A DNA stretch of 5,591 bases from Ruminococcus sp. (GTDB taxonomy: Bacteria; Bacillota; Clostridia; Oscillospirales; Ruminococcaceae), in NCBI GenBank assembly GCA_017544125.1, contig JAFYET010000337.1, forward strand, positions 1 through 5,591. The letters are read 5' to 3'. Shown in pieces: positions 1-5,591 of the stretch. The position numbers and the translations under genes are program-made. The notes under the pieces are model-generated. The model was not told where the DNA came from, made no database searches, and saw nothing but the letters and a program-made list of their open reading frames with translations. How positions within the stretch are numbered: position 1 is the first letter of the stretch; the number at the start of each line of letters is the position of its first letter.

Positions 1-811
1 CAAGCATACGGTCAGATTCTTTTCTGATCTTGCCCGCAAACTTCACGCTGTCCTCGCCCTGCGCCATTCCCGACTCGATAAGCTCTGCATAGCCCGAAAT
101 GGAAGTGAGCGGAGTTTTCAGCTCATGAGAAACATTTGCCGTAAACTCCTGCCGCATTTCGCTCTGGGCATTTCTGGCGCTGCGTATCTCCTCCACAAGA
201 GGTATTACTTCGGGGTATAGACCACTTCCCTCAGGCGGAGCATTTGTGCAGATAAGCTCCGGTATCCTGCGAAACGGTGCTATCAGATTGTTTGTCAGCT
301 TCACGGACACAAGCAATGAAACGATTATGATACCCAAGACGATAAACAGTATGATAACGAGGGAACGCTCAAACAGCGAAAATATCGAATCGGCCTGAAT
401 GGACACCCTGAGTATATTCCCATCATCAAGCCGCAGGGCATAGTAATAATCCTCAATACCTATCGTATCAGAAAGCCTTGTGTCAGTTCCCGAGCCTTCT
501 TTTAATGCGGAGATTATCTCGGGGCGGTCAAGGTGGTTAGTCATTTTTTCGGCATCGGCATCGCTTTCAAACAGCACCTTTCCGCCGCTGTCGATAAGCG
601 TTATGCGCAGTTCATCGCCCGAGAACCTTGACAGATCACCGGGCGAATAGGTATCTCTGTAGCTTTCCGCGACAAGCTGACATTCGTGCTTTAAGTTTTC
701 CCTTATCTCGGAACGGAAAAAGTGATAATAGGAAACGGTTGTGATAAGTATTCCTATTATCGCAGTTACGACTCCCATATAGAACAGGTGCAGATTTATC
801 TTTCTTTCCAT
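1..811 (-). CDS. Sensor histidine kinase, PhoR/ResE-like, C-terminus cut by the window edge
   Basis: Membrane sensor kinase that should autophosphorylate on histidine and pass the phosphate to the regulator encoded just upstream. 270 residues are visible. A first membrane segment lies at about residues 9-32 and a second at about 151-170. They enclose an extracytoplasmic domain of about 115 residues with a PAS/Cache-like pattern (RITLIDSGGKVLFES at 69-83, NHLDRPEI at 92-99, YYYALRLDDG at 122-131), common in clostridial PhoR-type sensors. After a short HAMP-like linker comes the dimerisation/phosphoacceptor H-box, FTANVSHELKTPL, with His229. The ATP-binding domain lies beyond the left edge. The start ATG is one base after the regulator's TGA, with AAGGA eight bases upstream inside the regulator gene, so the pair is translationally coupled. 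The signal sensed is not evident; phosphate is only a guess. Confidence 0.95.
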   Translation of the reverse strand, partial: MERKINLHLFYMGVVTAIIGILITTVSYYHFFRSEIRENLKHECQLVAESYRDTYSPGDLSRFSGDELRITLIDSGGKVLFESDADAEKMTNHLDRPEIISALKEGSGTDTRLSDTIGIEDYYYALRLDDGNILRVSIQADSIFSLFERSLVIILFIVLGIIIVSLLVSVKLTNNLIAPFRRIPELICTNAPPEGSGLYPEVIPLVEEIRSARNAQSEMRQEFTANVSHELKTPLTSISGYAELIESGMAQGEDSVKFAGKIRKESDRML

Positions 812-812
812 A

Positions 813-1475
813 TCACTTGTCCTTATCCAGCTTGTAGCCGACATTTCTTACGGTCTTAATGTACCTGCCGTATTCGCTGAGCTTGCCTCTCAGAGTACGT
901 ATATGCACATCAAGGGTACGCCCTGTGCTTTCCAGTCCCCAAACTGTATCAATGAGATAGTCACGGGCAAAGGCCTTTCCGGGGCTCTTTATAAGTGTTT
1001 TCAACAGCTCAAATTCCTTGTATGTAAGCTCTGTCTGCTTACCCGATATAAACACCTTTCGGGTATCCTCGTTCAGCAATATCTCGGCATATCGGTATTC
1101 ATGACTCTGATTTTTCCCTCTCAGCCTTGCCTTCACACGGCTGACAAGTTCCATAACGCCAAATGGCTTGCACAAATAATCATCAGCACCCAGGTCAAGC
1201 CCTTTCACTCGATCAAGCTCGGTTGTTTTTGCGGAAATGATGATGACAGGTATTTTTTCGGTAACGGGATCATCACGCAGCTTGCTAAGTATCGCAAGCC
1301 CGTCATCGCCGGGCAGCATAATGTCAAGCAAAATAAGGTCGGGAACAGCTTTGGTCATGGCCTGATAGAATTCTTTGGAGCTTGCAAAGCACCGGGTATC
1401 ATAACCGCTGTTTCTCATTGCAAATGCTTCAAGCTCACGGATATTATCATCATCTTCAACGATGTATATAAGCAT
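813..1475 (-). CDS. OmpR/PhoB-family response regulator
   Basis: DNA-binding response regulator of 220 residues, full length for the family. The receiver domain (about 1-118) carries the acidic pocket E7/D8/D9, phosphoacceptor D51 in LILLDIMLPG, switch residue S81, Y100, and the conserved lysine K103 in LCKPF. The C-terminal winged-helix DNA-binding domain (about 125-218) has the typical RTLDVHIRTLRGKL recognition-helix region and ends in the wing motif VRNVGYKL. The start is supported by AGGAG at 1485-1489, nine bases before ATG. It is the first gene of a two-gene operon with the sensor kinase. The best general match is the PhoP/PhoB group, and the Pho-box-like half-sites upstream fit that, but the sequence alone does not fix the regulon, so no symbol is given. 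Confidence 0.97.
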   Translation of the reverse strand: MLIYIVEDDDNIRELEAFAMRNSGYDTRCFASSKEFYQAMTKAVPDLILLDIMLPGDDGLAILSKLRDDPVTEKIPVIIISAKTTELDRVKGLDLGADDYLCKPFGVMELVSRVKARLRGKNQSHEYRYAEILLNEDTRKVFISGKQTELTYKEFELLKTLIKSPGKAFARDYLIDTVWGLESTGRTLDVHIRTLRGKLSEYGRYIKTVRNVGYKLDKDK

Positions 1476-1498
1476 ATTATCACACTCCTGATACTAGC

Positions 1499-1504
1499 AT
1501 TATA
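1499..1504 (-). promoter_or_regulatory. Candidate -10 box of the two-component operon
   Basis: The minus strand reads TATAAT, a perfect sigma-A -10 box, ten bases upstream of the regulator's AGGAG. The expected transcript start is near 1492, giving a short leader of under 20 nt. At 16-18 bp spacing only poor -35 hexamers are present (for example TGTTCA), which suggests the promoter needs an activator. Confidence 0.6.
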
Positions 1505-1513
1505 GCAGGTCAA

Positions 1514-1553
1514 TGTTAATTTGAACAGTACCGAAAGGTTAAGCCTATGTTAA
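1514..1553 (-). promoter_or_regulatory. Pho-box-like TTAACA/TTAACC repeats upstream of the two-component operon
   Basis: On the minus strand TTAACA (1553-1548), TTAACC (1542-1537) and TTAACA (1519-1514) lie in the same orientation. The first two are spaced 11 bp start to start and the third 23 bp further on, so all sit on about the same face of the helix. Bacillus PhoP binds tandem TTAACA-type hexamers with about 11-bp period, and these sites lie just upstream of a -10 box lacking a good -35. Autoregulation by the encoded regulator is inferred. The motif is AT-rich and one expected repeat is missing. Confidence 0.4.
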
Positions 1554-1691
1554 ATGTGCTTCCGATAAGCAGAAATAGTAAGCGCTAAAAAAAACGGCCG
1601 CATTTGCGTAAACGAAGGGATCCGGTCTTTTCTCTGCCTATAGCTAAAGCTATTTAGCCATTGGTAAAACGGGGGTATTCGTTATACAAAG
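1554..1691. other. Intergenic stretch without a recognised gene
   Basis: No credible reading frame or RNA gene is seen here. It contains an A8 run (1587-1594) and a small dyad, GCTAAA-GCTA-TTTAGC (1643-1658), without a U-rich tail on either strand. The region lies between the probable terminator of the 555-aa gene and the promoter of the two-component operon. Confidence 0.5.
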
Positions 1692-1721
1692 AACCGCCGC
1701 ACACTAATGTGTGCGGCGGTT
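1692..1721 (-). terminator. Probable Rho-independent terminator of the 555-aa gene
   Basis: A perfect 13-bp GC-rich inverted repeat (AACCGCCGCACAC / GTGTGCGGCGGTT) has a four-base loop. It begins 30 bases after the stop codon of the minus-strand gene that ends at 1752. On the minus strand the stem is followed by CTTTGTAT, a modest U-rich tail; the plus strand has no T-run after the stem and no gene reading into it. This separates the unknown gene from the two-component operon downstream on the same strand. Confidence 0.7.
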
Positions 1722-1751
1722 GCCTGTTATAAAAAGTAATGCTCCTCGGCG

Positions 1752-3419
1752 TTAGCTCATCGGCTTAGGAACGGTTACGTTCCCGATAGTTTTATTGTTT
1801 GTAATAGTAGCTGTGGCCGTATTGTTCATTTCTGTTGATTTCTTATGATTATCCTTTATTTTCTTCTGTTCCTTGATCTCCGTTCTTGCCTGGTTTACCT
1901 TTGACCAGATATCCTGTCCCTTATCTCTCAGGGCAAGATCAAAAATCTCTTCACGGCTGTATTCATCCATTATCTTTGTCACAGCAGCGGAACGGAACAG
2001 AGCATCAGATTTTTCTTCAAAATCGCTGGGCTTTACTTCGCCGGTCTTCTTGGTTGCCTTAATAAGATAAGCAGCAGACAAATCACCTATAGCGATCCTG
2101 ATATCTTTATCTGCGATATCTATACCTTTTTCGGCATTTTCCTTCAGTGTTCTCAGATTTTTCTGTGATTCCTTTATCTTATCGTCAAGGTTTACCTTTT
2201 TATTGGGTATATAGAGTTTGAGCTTTCCGTCTGGATCAAAATGCTCGTATGCCTCCTTAAGTGTGATGTTTTTATCATTTGCATAGTCGCTTACCAGAGT
2301 TCTCATACGATTCTTTGCAAACTCTATGGACTTTGCTGCTGCGGCATACCTTAACTGTCCCATTCTGGTCTTGGGCTTCCAGTTTGGTGAAGATGTATCG
2401 CCCTTGCCGTGCAGCTTCTTTTCAGCCCTGTATTTCTCAGCCTTTGTGAGAATATCCTTTAAGAGGTCAAACTCAGAAAGCTTTGCGACCTTCGGGTCGT
2501 TGGAATAGCGCATATATGTGTCATAAGTAGAGTGTGCGCTCCTTAGCTCCCTAAGTTCCTTTGAAGCACCGCCTATACGGAAGAAGCCGTCGTTGTTGTG
2601 CTTTGCATACAGGTCTTTTCTGGCTTTGTTATTATCACTCATCGCCTGGTCTTTAGCATAAGTCCTCTGGCTCTCGACAGCTTCCGCCTGCTTTTCTTTT
2701 TCTTCCTTTGCTTTCTCCTGCTTTTCGTTTTCCTTTATGATATCATCAAGGTTAAGGTCGTTATCAAGGCTCATATTGTTTATATTGTACTGAGCTTCCT
2801 CCTCGGCGATGATGATATTCATTTCTTCCGGGGAGGCCTTTTTCTCTACCTCTTCCTCGAACTCGTTTTCCTCTTTGATAGTATTGATATGCTTACTGCC
2901 GAGCAGCTTTACGATCGGTATCATTTCGCTCTTCTTCTGCTCTTCCTTAAGTTCCTTTTCGCCTTCCTTGATAAGCTCATTCTTGCACTCGTTATAGAGG
3001 TTTTTAAAGCCCTTGGAATCTATATCAACGCCGAAGTTGTTATATGCCATGTTGAATATGCTTGTGAGCACGTTACAATCCGGCCCGAAAAGAGGGGCTG
3101 CTTTATCGGCATTTACGGTCTTTGCAAATGCCTTCATGTTCTTCTTGTCCTTGAGATACTCTGCAAGGGAAACTATATCGTTAAGGCTTGACTGGAGCTT
3201 TTCCTCTGTTTCGGGCTTTGCGTCAACAACACTTGCGAATTTCAGATATGAAACCGCTGCGGAAGCCTTTGTGAGTTTTTTGTTGAGCTCGATCTGCGAA
3301 CCGTTGACAGCATTTGATATTGCATTTACAAATCCACCCTCTGCAAGATCAAATATATTCATCTCTTTTTCTGAGTAGTTTCCTATCTTTTCTTTCCATT
3401 CATTTAATGTCTTAGGCAT
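1752..3419 (-). CDS. Hypothetical protein of 555 aa, charged and helix-rich, with W-x-P-x3-MG-x2-RY motif
   Basis: Not recognised; no enzymatic motif found. The protein has no signal peptide or membrane segment and is probably cytoplasmic. Residues 1-150 look helical and of moderate composition. Residues about 150-250 are a very Glu/Lys-rich segment, likely coiled coil or a flexible linker (runs such as EEEVEKK and EKQEKAKEEKEKQ). Residues about 286-370 form the most distinctive part: S286-K-E-L-R-E-L-R, then Y330, W347-K-P, M353-G, R357-Y and I365-E. The same block occurs in the divergent neighbour. Residues 410-520 are again helical and charged, and the tail is Asn/Thr-rich (NNTATATITNN at 532-542). 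The start is set by AGGAGG (3428-3433) eight bases before ATG. A strong hairpin follows the gene. It is divergent from the gene at 3719 and shares its upstream element, so the two are likely co-expressed. Confidence 0.93.
   Translation of the reverse strand: MPKTLNEWKEKIGNYSEKEMNIFDLAEGGFVNAISNAVNGSQIELNKKLTKASAAVSYLKFASVVDAKPETEEKLQSSLNDIVSLAEYLKDKKNMKAFAKTVNADKAAPLFGPDCNVLTSIFNMAYNNFGVDIDSKGFKNLYNECKNELIKEGEKELKEEQKKSEMIPIVKLLGSKHINTIKEENEFEEEVEKKASPEEMNIIIAEEEAQYNINNMSLDNDLNLDDIIKENEKQEKAKEEKEKQAEAVESQRTYAKDQAMSDNNKARKDLYAKHNNDGFFRIGGASKELRELRSAHSTYDTYMRYSNDPKVAKLSEFDLLKDILTKAEKYRAEKKLHGKGDTSSPNWKPKTRMGQLRYAAAAKSIEFAKNRMRTLVSDYANDKNITLKEAYEHFDPDGKLKLYIPNKKVNLDDKIKESQKNLRTLKENAEKGIDIADKDIRIAIGDLSAAYLIKATKKTGEVKPSDFEEKSDALFRSAAVTKIMDEYSREEIFDLALRDKGQDIWSKVNQARTEIKEQKKIKDNHKKSTEMNNTATATITNNKTIGNVTVPKPMS
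2310..2564 (-). other. Motif block shared with the divergent gene (residues about 286-370)
   Basis: This segment aligns with residues about 524-608 of the protein encoded from 3719. Common positions are S-x-E-[LI]-R-x-L-R, an Asn-Asp-Pro-containing turn, Tyr followed by basic residues, W-x-P-x3-M-G-x2-R-Y and I-E. The distance from the first Ser to the Trp is 61 residues in both, and the Trp-Met and Trp-Arg distances are 6 and 10 in both. Homology of this block is an inference from manual alignment. Confidence 0.6.
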
Positions 3420-3480
3420 GATAAATTCCTCCTGAAGTATTATTTTTTGTTTTTTTCTTTAGCGTTTCAAGCGCCTTCAT
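3412..3480 (-). CDS. Possible 22-codon leader ORF overlapping the start of the 555-aa gene
   Basis: The ATG inside the conserved 16-mer opens a short frame (begins MKALETLKKK, lysine-rich) whose TAA lies just past the ATG of the 555-aa gene, overlapping it in another frame. A G-rich stretch (GGGGG) lies eight bases upstream of this ATG and could act as a weak Shine-Dalgarno. The divergent copy also has an ATG-Lys-x-Leu mini-frame. It could be a coupled leader peptide, or a chance frame inside a promoter. Confidence 0.25.
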   Translation of the reverse strand: MKALETLKKKTKNNTSGGIYHA

Positions 3481-3512
3481 AAGTAATACCCCCGTACCCT
3501 GCTGTTGGGTGC
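3476..3512 (-). promoter_or_regulatory. Conserved upstream element, copy A (faces the 555-aa gene)
   Basis: On the minus strand the element reads GCACCCAA, then a variable spacer, then GGGTATTACTTATGAA; exactly 15 bases separate GCACCC from GGGTAT. It is preceded by a T-rich tract (T9 then GTTTTCTTT) and followed within about 20 bases by GAAACGCTAAA. The 3' end of the 16-mer lies 57 bases before the gene's ATG. The 16-mer and the 15-base spacing are identical in copy B. The spacer can form a small hairpin, ACCC/GGGT with a 7-base loop. It may be a bipartite promoter for a non-housekeeping sigma factor, an operator, or a leader RNA motif. Confidence 0.7.
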
Positions 3513-3655
3513 AAAGAAAACAAAAAAAAATAGCCTTTTGCCCGAAAACCCCCGTTTTTCAGTAAAACAGCAAATGCAGCTTATTATATATATACCATTT
3601 TAAAGAGCTGATCTATATATTGCCAAAAAAATATTGAAAAATTTTTTTCTTTTTT
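3513..3655. other. AT-rich spacer between the two divergent elements
   Basis: No gene is seen. The stretch holds A9 (3522-3530), an A7 run, and T7-C-T6 just before copy B, which could be UP-element-like or bent DNA. There is a small dyad AAAAC-CCCC-GTTTT around 3545-3558, and an alternating TA tract near 3585-3594. The minus strand shows TATAAT at 3588-3583, a possible -10 box for the 555-aa gene, but without a convincing -35. No comparable plus-strand sigma-A promoter was found. Confidence 0.45.
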
Positions 3656-3692
3656 GCACCCAAAACGTGTGGGATAGGGTATTACTTATGAA
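3656..3692 (+). promoter_or_regulatory. Conserved upstream element, copy B (faces the gene at 3719)
   Basis: The plus strand reads GCACCCAA at 3656-3663 and GGGTATTACTTATGAA at 3677-3692, with 15 bases between GCACCC and GGGTAT as in copy A. The T-rich tract T7-C-T6 immediately precedes it, and GAAACCGCTAAA overlaps its 3' end (compare GAAACGCTAAA after copy A). The 16-mer ends 26 bases before the gene's ATG. The spacer differs from copy A but can also form a 4-bp hairpin with a 7-base loop (CCCA/TGGG). Retention of both boxes and their spacing with a changed spacer argues for function. Confidence 0.7.
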
Positions 3693-3705
3693 ACCGCTAA
3701 ATTAA
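3688..3705 (+). CDS. Possible 5-codon leader ORF (MKPLN) ending on the Shine-Dalgarno
   Basis: The ATG in the conserved 16-mer opens a five-codon frame, MKPLN, whose TAA shares its last A with the AGGAGG of the downstream gene. AGGG lies eight bases before this ATG, which is normal Shine-Dalgarno spacing. A ribosome finishing it would sit on the main ribosome-binding site. Translation is unproven; if the 16-mer is a -10 region the frame may not be translated. Confidence 0.25.
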   Translation: MKPLN

Positions 3706-3718
3706 GGAGGAAAAAATT

Positions 3719-5591
3719 ATGCCAAACCCACAGATAAGCGCTGCATCACAGAAAAGAAAGAATAAGATTTTAAATGTCTACGGTCCCAAAGGACAGGTCG
3801 TTGTGGGGTATGTAGATACATTCGGAAATGACGTACACGTTGAGCCTAATGCCGCCAATGAATATAACAGCATTGAGCTTCCCGTTCCCGAGGGCTTGAC
3901 ACCCGAAATAGTAGCCATGGTAGCTATGGGTGCTGCTATGGACCCGGAAAAGTATGATTACAGCAAGAAAATAACAGCATCAAGTTCGGGCGGTGATATG
4001 ACTCTGTTCAATCAGGCGTTCCATTATACGAACATCACCGTCAGCGATGCAAGATCAAGGGACTTTTCCGATATTCTTGTAGATTCAAGAAAGGAAGCCA
4101 AGAAGGCGCTGATCGCTTACCAGAACGGCGACAAGTCGCTTGTCAACAAGCACCTGAAAACACTTGCCGATCACGCAAAGAAGAACCAGCTTGACCATAT
4201 TTCCCTCAAGGATCATCATCACGACAAGGACGAGTGCTCCTATGAAATGAAGATCATTCTCGGTGATATGCTTAATAACCCGAACATTGATTTTGCATCT
4301 AATTTCAATGAAACGGAGAAAATGAAGCTCAAAAGTGCCGGTGAGCAGGTCAGGGCGTATGATGAATTTGCACCCGTTGAAGATAAGCTGCTTTCCGATA
4401 ACCCCCCGCCGGCAAACAGCGAGGATCGCAAAAAGGCAGCCGAGGATTACCTGTTCGGCAGAATGCTCTCAAATACCGAGTATTATGACTTTAACAGTAC
4501 CGACATGGTATATAATGATACACATGATATCGCTAAAAAATATGCCGAGAGCTATGCGCCCGGCTTGACAAAAGGCGGCAACCTTATTGATACATTCGAC
4601 GGCTTTTCCAGTAGATCCAAGGATCCTGTGGAGAGAGAACTGTGTAGTAAAGCATCAGCCGGCTCCTATATGGATTCTATCAATGCGCTCGAGAAAAACT
4701 ATGTTTCCCCTCTCGACACATACTATATCAACGGAACTACCGAGAAGCTGAAAGAAAAATACCTGCCGCTTTTAAGGGAGCTGCCCGAGTATAAGCAGAT
4801 AGTAGAGGCTAAGGACAATAAAGAATTATCCAAAGCCATTAATAATGCAAATAATATATCATTTGAAATATTTAAGGATACAATGCCGCTTGATACAACG
4901 CTCTCAGATGAGCTTACAAAGTCAAATAATGCCTACAAAGAGCGGATGGAAAAGGTCGACCATGATATGAGCCACGCTGTCTGCTTTGAAAATGCAAAGT
5001 ATTTCGGTGAAAAGATCAATGAACTTGATGCTGATACCACCCCTGAGCTTGATAAAACAAGGGCTCTGCTGAAGGGAGTATATACCGATCTTAAGCAGCT
5101 CAATGAAGAGTATGACTACACAAAGGGGCCTATCATTAACAGTACCGGCTACATTGAAAAGATCGATATCGCCAAAAATATCAGTGCAGTGTATGATGCA
5201 AACTTGAAAGCGGTCAACTCCTTTAACGAGAATATCGAGCTTCTCAATTCAACGCCCAAGAGCATTTTCCAGTCAGGTCACCAGGATTCGGCTGAGATAA
5301 GGACGCTCAGGGAAAAGATGCTTGGCCTTAAGGAACTATACTGTAATTTTGACCATTTAAGCGGCAATATAAATGATAACCCCGAATATCAGCAGGCTGC
5401 AGTTGAAGCCTACAAGGCAAGTATCGCTTACCAGAAAAAGGTCGCAAAGGGCAATTTCGGCAAGAATGGCTGGGAGCCTTCCTCGGATATGGGTAAGGAT
5501 CGCTACAAGGGCGCTCTTGCGATAGAAAAGCTCGCTATGAGCATTGCCCCTGAGCTTATTGCTGAGGAGCTGACACTTGAAGAACAGCGCA
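3719..5591 (+). CDS. Large hypothetical protein, at least 624 aa, C-terminus beyond the window
   Basis: Not recognised. An open frame of 624 codons runs from ATG 3719 to the right edge without a stop. The start is set by AGGAGG (3705-3710) eight bases upstream, the same layout as the divergent gene, and both proteins begin Met-Pro-Lys/Asn. No signal peptide or membrane segment is seen. Residues about 17-45 look like a small beta unit (NVYGPKGQVVVGYVDTFGNDV); the rest is mostly helical and charged. A His/Asp cluster, DHHHDKDEC, lies at 165-173. Residues about 524-608 repeat the block found in the 555-aa protein: S524-A-E-I-R-T-L-R, Y571, W585-E-P, M591-G, R595-Y, I602-E. Codon use resembles the neighbours. 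The function is unknown; a structural or scaffolding role in a paralogous family is only a guess. Confidence 0.93.
   Translation, partial: MPNPQISAASQKRKNKILNVYGPKGQVVVGYVDTFGNDVHVEPNAANEYNSIELPVPEGLTPEIVAMVAMGAAMDPEKYDYSKKITASSSGGDMTLFNQAFHYTNITVSDARSRDFSDILVDSRKEAKKALIAYQNGDKSLVNKHLKTLADHAKKNQLDHISLKDHHHDKDECSYEMKIILGDMLNNPNIDFASNFNETEKMKLKSAGEQVRAYDEFAPVEDKLLSDNPPPANSEDRKKAAEDYLFGRMLSNTEYYDFNSTDMVYNDTHDIAKKYAESYAPGLTKGGNLIDTFDGFSSRSKDPVERELCSKASAGSYMDSINALEKNYVSPLDTYYINGTTEKLKEKYLPLLRELPEYKQIVEAKDNKELSKAINNANNISFEIFKDTMPLDTTLSDELTKSNNAYKERMEKVDHDMSHAVCFENAKYFGEKINELDADTTPELDKTRALLKGVYTDLKQLNEEYDYTKGPIINSTGYIEKIDIAKNISAVYDANLKAVNSFNENIELLNSTPKSIFQSGHQDSAEIRTLREKMLGLKELYCNFDHLSGNINDNPEYQQAAVEAYKASIAYQKKVAKGNFGKNGWEPSSDMGKDRYKGALAIEKLAMSIAPELIAEELTLEEQR
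5288..5542 (+). other. Motif block shared with the 555-aa protein (residues about 524-608)
   Basis: This is the counterpart of the block at 2310-2564. The Trp, Pro, Met-Gly and Arg-Tyr positions are spaced identically (W585, P587, M591-G592, R595-Y596). The Ile-Glu pair follows one residue closer than in the other protein. Sequence between the fixed positions is diverged, so this is not a recent DNA duplication. Confidence 0.6.

Noticed and set aside
903..1505. 200-codon plus-strand reading frame opposite the response regulator
   Set aside because: It is antisense to a gene with all family motifs, has no ribosome-binding site of note and encodes no recognisable protein.
1587..1594. T8 run on the minus strand as a terminator
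   Set aside because: No stable stem directly precedes it; only three-base pairings could be drawn.
1666..1679. A third copy of the element, because ACGGGGGTATT occurs here and in copy A (a similar AAAACGGGGGT also lies at 3548-3558 on the minus strand)
   Set aside because: Only about 11 bases match, GCACCC is absent at the right distance and no gene follows; matches of this length are expected by chance in the window.
2598..3191. Plus-strand frames opposite the 555-aa gene, up to 197 codons and rich in Phe/Leu/Ser
   Set aside because: The composition is what the reverse strand of a Glu/Lys-rich gene gives (CTT, TTC, TTT codons); the apparent hydrophobic segments are artefacts.
3656..3682. 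A general-stress sigma-B promoter, because GGGTAT equals the sigma-B -10 box
   Set aside because: The sigma-B -35 box GTTTAA is missing in both copies; GCACCC takes its place, so assignment to sigma-B is not supported.
3476..3692. The inverted copies as terminal repeats of a mobile element
   Set aside because: They flank only 143 bp of AT-rich DNA with no transposase, and their position relative to each start codon fits a regulatory role.
4240..4568. Short frames on both strands inside the large plus-strand gene
   Set aside because: They overlap a continuous 624-codon frame with a strong ribosome-binding site and normal codon use.

Overview
The window looks like low- to mid-GC Firmicute DNA. 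Genes have strong AGGAGG ribosome-binding sites at normal spacing, the two-component pair is of the clostridial PhoP/PhoR type, and codon use mixes AAG, GAG, CTT and GGC. My best guess is a Ruminococcus-like member of the Oscillospiraceae, but this is an inference from style; no marker gene proves it.

Left part (1-1475, minus strand): a two-component operon. An OmpR/PhoB-family response regulator is followed one base later by a membrane sensor histidine kinase that runs off the left edge. Upstream (1476-1560) are a good -10 box, a poor -35 and three TTAAC-type half-sites resembling a Pho box, so the operon may regulate itself. A perfect 13-bp hairpin at 1692-1721 separates it from the next gene and probably terminates that gene.

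Middle and right part (1752-5591): two large, divergently transcribed genes of unknown function. One (minus, 555 aa) is complete; the other (plus, at least 624 aa) runs off the right edge. Both products are hydrophilic, helix-rich and without signal peptide or membrane segment, so they are probably cytoplasmic. They share a motif block with the signature W-x-P-x3-M-G-x2-R-Y, suggesting they belong to one dispersed protein family.

The most interesting feature is the 299-bp divergent intergenic region (3420-3718). Each gene is preceded by a copy of the same element: a T-rich tract, GCACCCAA, and an identical 16-mer GGGTATTACTTATGAA, with exactly 15 bases between GCACCC and GGGTAT in both copies. 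The copies face outward. The element could be a promoter for a non-housekeeping sigma factor, or a leader with a very short upstream reading frame, because the 16-mer contains an ATG that opens a small ORF in each copy. Either way the two genes are probably co-regulated. No RNA gene, insertion sequence or CRISPR array was recognised.
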